From JBCAXA01 sp038534295 (GTDB lineage Bacteria > Pseudomonadota > Gammaproteobacteria > Steroidobacterales > Woeseiaceae): 64,000 bases of DNA. Shown one piece after another: positions 60,511 through 64,000 of the stretch. The notes under the pieces were generated by a model. That model saw nothing but the letters and a program-made list of their open reading frames with translations, was not told the DNA's origin and did no database searches. The DNA lies in assembly GCA_038534295.1 (NCBI GenBank), contig JBCAXA010000004.1, positions 325,510-389,509 on the forward strand, given 5' to 3'. Numbering within the stretch: the first letter of the stretch is position 1; each line of letters opens with the position of its first letter. A program made the translations under genes and the position numbers.

Positions 60511-61362
60511 ATGTCAGCGTATCGTGAACATCGGCTTACCAATCCAGACGGATTGTCGCTTTACGCGCGCGAGTTTGGACCGAGCACCGGCCTGCCGCTG
60601 TTTTGCCTGCACGGGCTGACGCGAAATGCCGCCGATTTCGATTTGCTCGCCGCGGCACTCGGTGATGCACAACGCTTGATCGCGATCGATTTTCGCGGTC
60701 GCGCGCGCTCGGACCGTGACCCGCAGTGGCAACGCTACAAACCGGCTACGTATGTTGATGACGTGCTTTTTCAGCTCGATGCGCTCGAGATACCGCAAGC
60801 GGTGTTTTTCGGCACGTCGCTCGGCGGCCTGGTGACGATGATGACGGCCGCGCAGGCGCCCGAGCGCATTCGGGCGGCAGCTCTCAATGACATCGGTCCG
60901 GTCATTGAGCCGGCCGGTCTCGCGCGCATCCAGGCTTACACGGGTCAGCTGCCGCCACTGACGTCGTGGGACGATGCCATCGAGCAGATGCGCGTGGTTT
61001 ACGGCGATGGTCTGACCGATCTCGACGACGATGGCTGGCGTGCATTGGCGCACCGCAGCTGCGCCGAAGATGCCAATGGCGTTCCGTATCTCGACTTCGA
61101 CCCCAACATCGGGCGCGCTATCCGCGAAATCGACATGGGCCTCGGCGACCCGTGGGCATTGTTCGACCATTTGCGGGACATCCCAACGCTCGTGCTGCGC
61201 GGTGAGAACTCCGATATCCTCGGCCGCGATACGGTGGCGACGATGCAAGCTCGGAAGCCGGACCTGATAGCCGTCGAGATTCCGAATCGGGCACACGTGC
61301 CGTTGCTGAACGAGCCGACCAGCGTCGCCGCAATTCGCGAATTCTTGGAGGCCAATCAATGA
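60511..61362 (+). CDS. Alpha/beta hydrolase
   Basis: 283 aa. LFCLHGLTRNAADF (30-43) is the oxyanion loop, FFGTSLGGLV (99-108) the elbow with Ser103, and the end IPNRAHVPLLNEP carries the catalytic His near 268; the acid is in LVLRGENSDILG. Such enzymes cleave short esters or lactones, including hydroxyacid oligomers, in the cytoplasm (no signal peptide). It starts 3 bp after the synthetase stop and its own stop overlaps the next gene by 4 bp. It probably frees the monomer later activated by the acyl-CoA synthetase. Confidence 0.92.
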   Translation: MSAYREHRLTNPDGLSLYAREFGPSTGLPLFCLHGLTRNAADFDLLAAALGDAQRLIAIDFRGRARSDRDPQWQRYKPATYVDDVLFQLDALEIPQAVFFGTSLGGLVTMMTAAQAPERIRAAALNDIGPVIEPAGLARIQAYTGQLPPLTSWDDAIEQMRVVYGDGLTDLDDDGWRALAHRSCAEDANGVPYLDFDPNIGRAIREIDMGLGDPWALFDHLRDIPTLVLRGENSDILGRDTVATMQARKPDLIAVEIPNRAHVPLLNEPTSVAAIREFLEANQ

Positions 61363-62342
61363 GACGTGTGTTGTTAGCGGTAGCGCTGGGCGCCCTCGCC
61401 GCTTGCCAGCCCGAAGCGCCGGCACCGAGCGAGATGCGCATCTCGCCGACGGGCATCACGGTGTCCGGCATGTCAGCCGGCGGTTACATGGCAATGCAGC
61501 TGCATGTCGCGATGAGCGATCGGATCAGCGGTGTGGCGACACTTGGCGCCGGGCCTTATTGGTGCTCGATGGGTCAACTGCCGCGCGCGCTGTCGACCTG
61601 TATGGCCGGCGGCGATATTCGTATCGACGAGCTCACGCATCACGCGCGCGATGCAGCAGCAGCCGGCAAAATCCCGACGCTGAATCATTTACGCGATGCT
61701 CGCGTCTGGGTCTTTCACGGCCGCGCGGACCCCGTGATCTCGGCTGACGTCGTGTACGCAGCCGTCGACTTTTACGAACAGCTCGGTGACGGTCGCGCGG
61801 TCAAATACATCGACGAGGTCGACGTTACGCACGGCTTCCCGACCGAAAGCGCAGGTGGCGACTGCAAGACCATGGCGACGCCCTTCATCAATGCCTGCGG
61901 GTATGACGGCGCCGGTGAGTTGCTCAAGTTTTTGCTCGATCGCGACGGTACTGCCGATGCAGCGGTTACCGGCGAATATCGCGTCATCGATCAGCGCGAA
62001 TTCAGTGCCGCTGGGCTCGCCGATGAGGCTTTGCTTTACGTGCCGCCGCAGTGTGCCGGCGACAAAGAATGCGGACTGCATGTCGCGCTGCACGGCTGCC
62101 AGCAGTCGACGGAATTTGTCGAACGGCAGTTTGTGGAGAATGCCGGCTACAACCGCTGGGCGGATGCATTCGACCTCGTCGTGCTGTATCCGCAGGTTCG
62201 CGCGAGCAGTGCCGACCCGGCCAACCCCTTGGGCTGCTGGGACTGGTGGGGCTACACCGGCAGCGATTTCGCCAGTGCCAGTGGACCGCAGATTGTCGCG
62301 CTTACGAGTTTGATTGACGGGTTGACCGGCAGCCCGCCTTGA
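61359..62342 (+). CDS. PHB depolymerase-like esterase, lipoprotein
   Basis: 327 aa. Lipobox LAAC (13-16). GMSAGG (37-42) places the nucleophile at Ser39, with Asp124 (HGRADPV) and His158 (VTHGFP) completing the triad. A C-terminal region similar to substrate-binding parts of polyhydroxybutyrate depolymerases (HGCQQS near 248, NPLGCWDWWGY) follows. The lipid anchor would hold it to the outer membrane or periplasm, where it could attack polyester oligomers before import. Overlaps the hydrolase gene by 4 bp and the symporter by 4 bp, so it is tightly co-translated. Confidence 0.9.
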   Translation: MRRVLLAVALGALAACQPEAPAPSEMRISPTGITVSGMSAGGYMAMQLHVAMSDRISGVATLGAGPYWCSMGQLPRALSTCMAGGDIRIDELTHHARDAAAAGKIPTLNHLRDARVWVFHGRADPVISADVVYAAVDFYEQLGDGRAVKYIDEVDVTHGFPTESAGGDCKTMATPFINACGYDGAGELLKFLLDRDGTADAAVTGEYRVIDQREFSAAGLADEALLYVPPQCAGDKECGLHVALHGCQQSTEFVERQFVENAGYNRWADAFDLVVLYPQVRASSADPANPLGCWDWWGYTGSDFASASGPQIVALTSLIDGLTGSPP

Positions 62343-63877
62343 CGCTGGCGTGGGCACTTTTCGTCGCGTACTTGCTCGCGACGACGTGGCTTGGCTGGCT
62401 CGGCCACCGACAGACGAAAGGCTTCGGTAGTTTTGCGCTCGGCGACCGTGCCATGCATCCGGTCGTTGTTGGCATCACGCTCGCAGCGAGCACCGCGTCG
62501 GCAGCGACCTTTATTGTCAACCCAGGTTTCGTGTACGTCGACGGATTCTCGGCGTGGTTTCATTTCGTGCCCGGCGTGGTGATCGGTCTGGCCAGCATGT
62601 TGTACGTGCTGTCGCCACGTTTTCGCCGCATCGGTTCGGCATCCGGTGCACTGACCATCCCCGATTGGATCGGCAAGCGCTATGGCTCGCGTTTTTTTGC
62701 GCTGTATTTTTCGCTGGTTAGTTTGTTGTCGTTCGCCTTCGTTGTATTGCTCGTCGGCGGAATCTCGATTGTCATGCAGCAACTCCTCGGAATTGACAAC
62801 AAAACGGCCCTGGCGATCACGCTGATCTTTGTGACCGGCTACGTGTTTGTTGGCGGCACGTACGCGCATGTGCTTACCAACATGCTGCAAGGCTCGCTGA
62901 TGATTGGCGTTACGCTGCTGGTGCTGGGGTCCTGTGTCTGGGTTATCGCAACCAACGAAACGTCGTTGTTTGAGGCCTTGAATGCCGCAGATTCCAACTT
63001 GCTCGCACCGGTCAATCGCGACGGTGCGTTGTTTAGCGATGTGTTTTCAATCTACGTCGCCGGATTTGTTATCGGCGCGGTCGTTGCTTGCCAACCGCAT
63101 ATTTTGACCAAAGCGCTATACGTCGACTCGGACCGCGACGTTGGTCGCTATCTTGGTATTTTCACGGTCGTTTTCGCGCTGTTTGCAATGCTCGTCAGCG
63201 TCGGTTTTATCGCGCATCTCGTGGTGCCCGACGAGGCTTTGGTTGATGCGACGACCGGCCGTTTTCGCCAGGATCTCGTCATGACGGTATACCTGCAGAC
63301 GCTGTTTCCGGACTGGGTGTTTACGATTATTGCGGTGGTACTCCTCGCCGCGGCCATGTCGACGCTCGATGGCCTGTTGGTGTCGTTGTCGACCATCACC
63401 GCCAACGATTTGGTGCTCAACGCGCTGCCGACGTCGCTGCGCGGGCGCCTCGGCGCGGAAGGCCAGATGCGCGTTGCGATGTGGGCTAGCCATGGCGTGC
63501 TGGTGGTCATCGCCATTGCCGCCTATTTGATTAACCTGTCGCCGCCGCGCCTGCTGGGCGTGTTTGGCCAAGTCGGAGTCTACGGCCTTTCGGCGGCGCT
63601 GGCTCCGCCGCTGATAGCGGGCGTGTTCTTTGCGAAGCCACGACTCTCTATCGTTGCGACGCTGTCCGTGTTCGCGCTGGGCGGTCATTTTCTGTTGTTT
63701 GCGTTCGGTGCCCAGTGGTTTCCATCGGTGGACCTGAAATTCTCGAATCCAGGCGTGACGGCTGCGATCGCAGCATTGCTCACGTTGCCGTGGCTGGCGC
63801 TGCACCCACGCAGCGCCGCTGCTGCGAACGCGAACGGCGCTGACTCCCGACAAGACGCCGCGCCTACGCCCGACTGA
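62339..63877 (+). CDS. Sodium:solute symporter family transporter
   Basis: 512 aa with about 13 helices. The family (SSS/SLC5) signs are TWLGWLGHRQTKGFGSFALGDR, the helix TIPDWIGKRYGSRFF near 118-132, GGTYAHVLTNMLQGSLM near 180, and MSTLDGLLVSLSTITANDL near 345-363 (the Na+-site serine region). Substrates range from sugars to short organic acids; in this operon a hydroxy acid or other monomer is likely. The TTG at 62339 overlaps the esterase stop (TTGA). The C-terminus is a charged, disordered tail. Last gene of the TetR-controlled operon. Confidence 0.92.
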   Translation: MTLAWALFVAYLLATTWLGWLGHRQTKGFGSFALGDRAMHPVVVGITLAASTASAATFIVNPGFVYVDGFSAWFHFVPGVVIGLASMLYVLSPRFRRIGSASGALTIPDWIGKRYGSRFFALYFSLVSLLSFAFVVLLVGGISIVMQQLLGIDNKTALAITLIFVTGYVFVGGTYAHVLTNMLQGSLMIGVTLLVLGSCVWVIATNETSLFEALNAADSNLLAPVNRDGALFSDVFSIYVAGFVIGAVVACQPHILTKALYVDSDRDVGRYLGIFTVVFALFAMLVSVGFIAHLVVPDEALVDATTGRFRQDLVMTVYLQTLFPDWVFTIIAVVLLAAAMSTLDGLLVSLSTITANDLVLNALPTSLRGRLGAEGQMRVAMWASHGVLVVIAIAAYLINLSPPRLLGVFGQVGVYGLSAALAPPLIAGVFFAKPRLSIVATLSVFALGGHFLLFAFGAQWFPSVDLKFSNPGVTAAIAALLTLPWLALHPRSAAAANANGADSRQDAAPTPD

Positions 63878-63959
63878 ATCGCGCCCCGAAGGGCGCTCCT
63901 ACATCTTCGATAAACGGCTGCGGTAAACGCAGATGTAGGAGCGGGCTTCTGCCCGCGAT
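63878..63959. repeat. REP/REPIN-type inverted pair
   Basis: ATCGCGCCCCGAAGGGCGCTCC...ACATC at 63878-63905 and its inverted partner GATGTAGGAGCG...GCCCGCGAT at 63932-63959, each with its own GC-rich stem (compensated between the copies) and a 26-bp centre. This is the layout of gammaproteobacterial REP doublets found after convergent or terminal genes. No transposase (RAYT) gene is visible. Confidence 0.8.
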
Positions 63960-64000
63960 TTGATCTGCCGCAACGGCAAACCCAAGCTGGTTTTGTTAGA

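Overview
This is a GC-rich, densely coding bacterial window from an anoxygenic phototroph. The decisive evidence is a light-harvesting-2 (LH2) locus at 12.9-16.2 kb. It holds two antenna genes too short for ordinary gene calling (pucB, 52 aa; pucA, 47 aa), an undescribed antenna-linked protein, a PucC-type assembly factor and a peptide deformylase. Carotenoid genes (crtD-like, crtI) lie at 25.9-33.0 kb. Candidate PpsR/CrtJ boxes (TGT-N12-ACA) sit in front of both pucB and crtI, in the same position over a TTGACA element. The two large TonB-dependent receptors and the gene mix suggest an aerobic or facultative purple proteobacterium, probably gammaproteobacterial. No rRNA or core photosynthesis gene (pufLM, bch) is present to settle the lineage.

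Layout. 0-3.3 kb: tail of an isochorismatase-family amidase, an alpha/beta hydrolase with Cys in place of the nucleophilic Ser, a fatty acid hydroxylase/sterol desaturase, and a class III CoA-transferase. 3.3-19.8 kb: a catabolic regulon of HyuA/HyuB, an HMG-CoA-lyase-like enzyme, a GntR/FCD regulator, a second CoA-transferase and a TonB receptor. It is tied together by six copies of ATTGTATACAAT arranged as three pairs. The puc locus is embedded in this region. 20-25.8 kb: feoAB, a HupE/UreJ-like membrane protein and an M3 oligopeptidase lipoprotein. 25.9-33.9 kb: an ATP-grasp, P450, CrtD operon, then YceI, a PadR regulator with a large palindromic operator, CrtI and a membrane protein divergent from it.

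33.97-35.4 kb: a tRNA-Lys(CTT) gene followed by three tandem units, each starting with a copy of the tRNA 3' end. The repeats carry four consecutive hairpins, and one unit holds a small AT-richer gene. 35.4-44 kb: mixed genes (secreted protein, glutamine amidotransferase, diguanylate cyclase, glycerophosphodiesterase, M14 peptidase). 44-51.4 kb: a DNA-repair operon of ligB, lhr, nei and a phosphoesterase with overlapping genes. 51.4-55.6 kb: an EAL-CBS-GGDEF protein and an arsR-smORF-sulP operon. 55.7-63.9 kb: a TetR-controlled uptake and degradation locus (TonB receptor, acyl-CoA synthetase, alpha/beta hydrolase, depolymerase-like lipoprotein esterase, Na+/solute symporter) marked by four copies of a TTCAACG..GTTGAA operator. 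A REP-type inverted pair closes the window.

The strongest leads are: the LH2 operon with a W/P-rich repeat protein and its own deformylase (in some LH2 complexes the modified N-terminus of alpha-Met1 ligates B800 bacteriochlorophyll); the tRNA-tail repeat array; and the local GntR and TetR regulons, which can be read directly from operator sequences.
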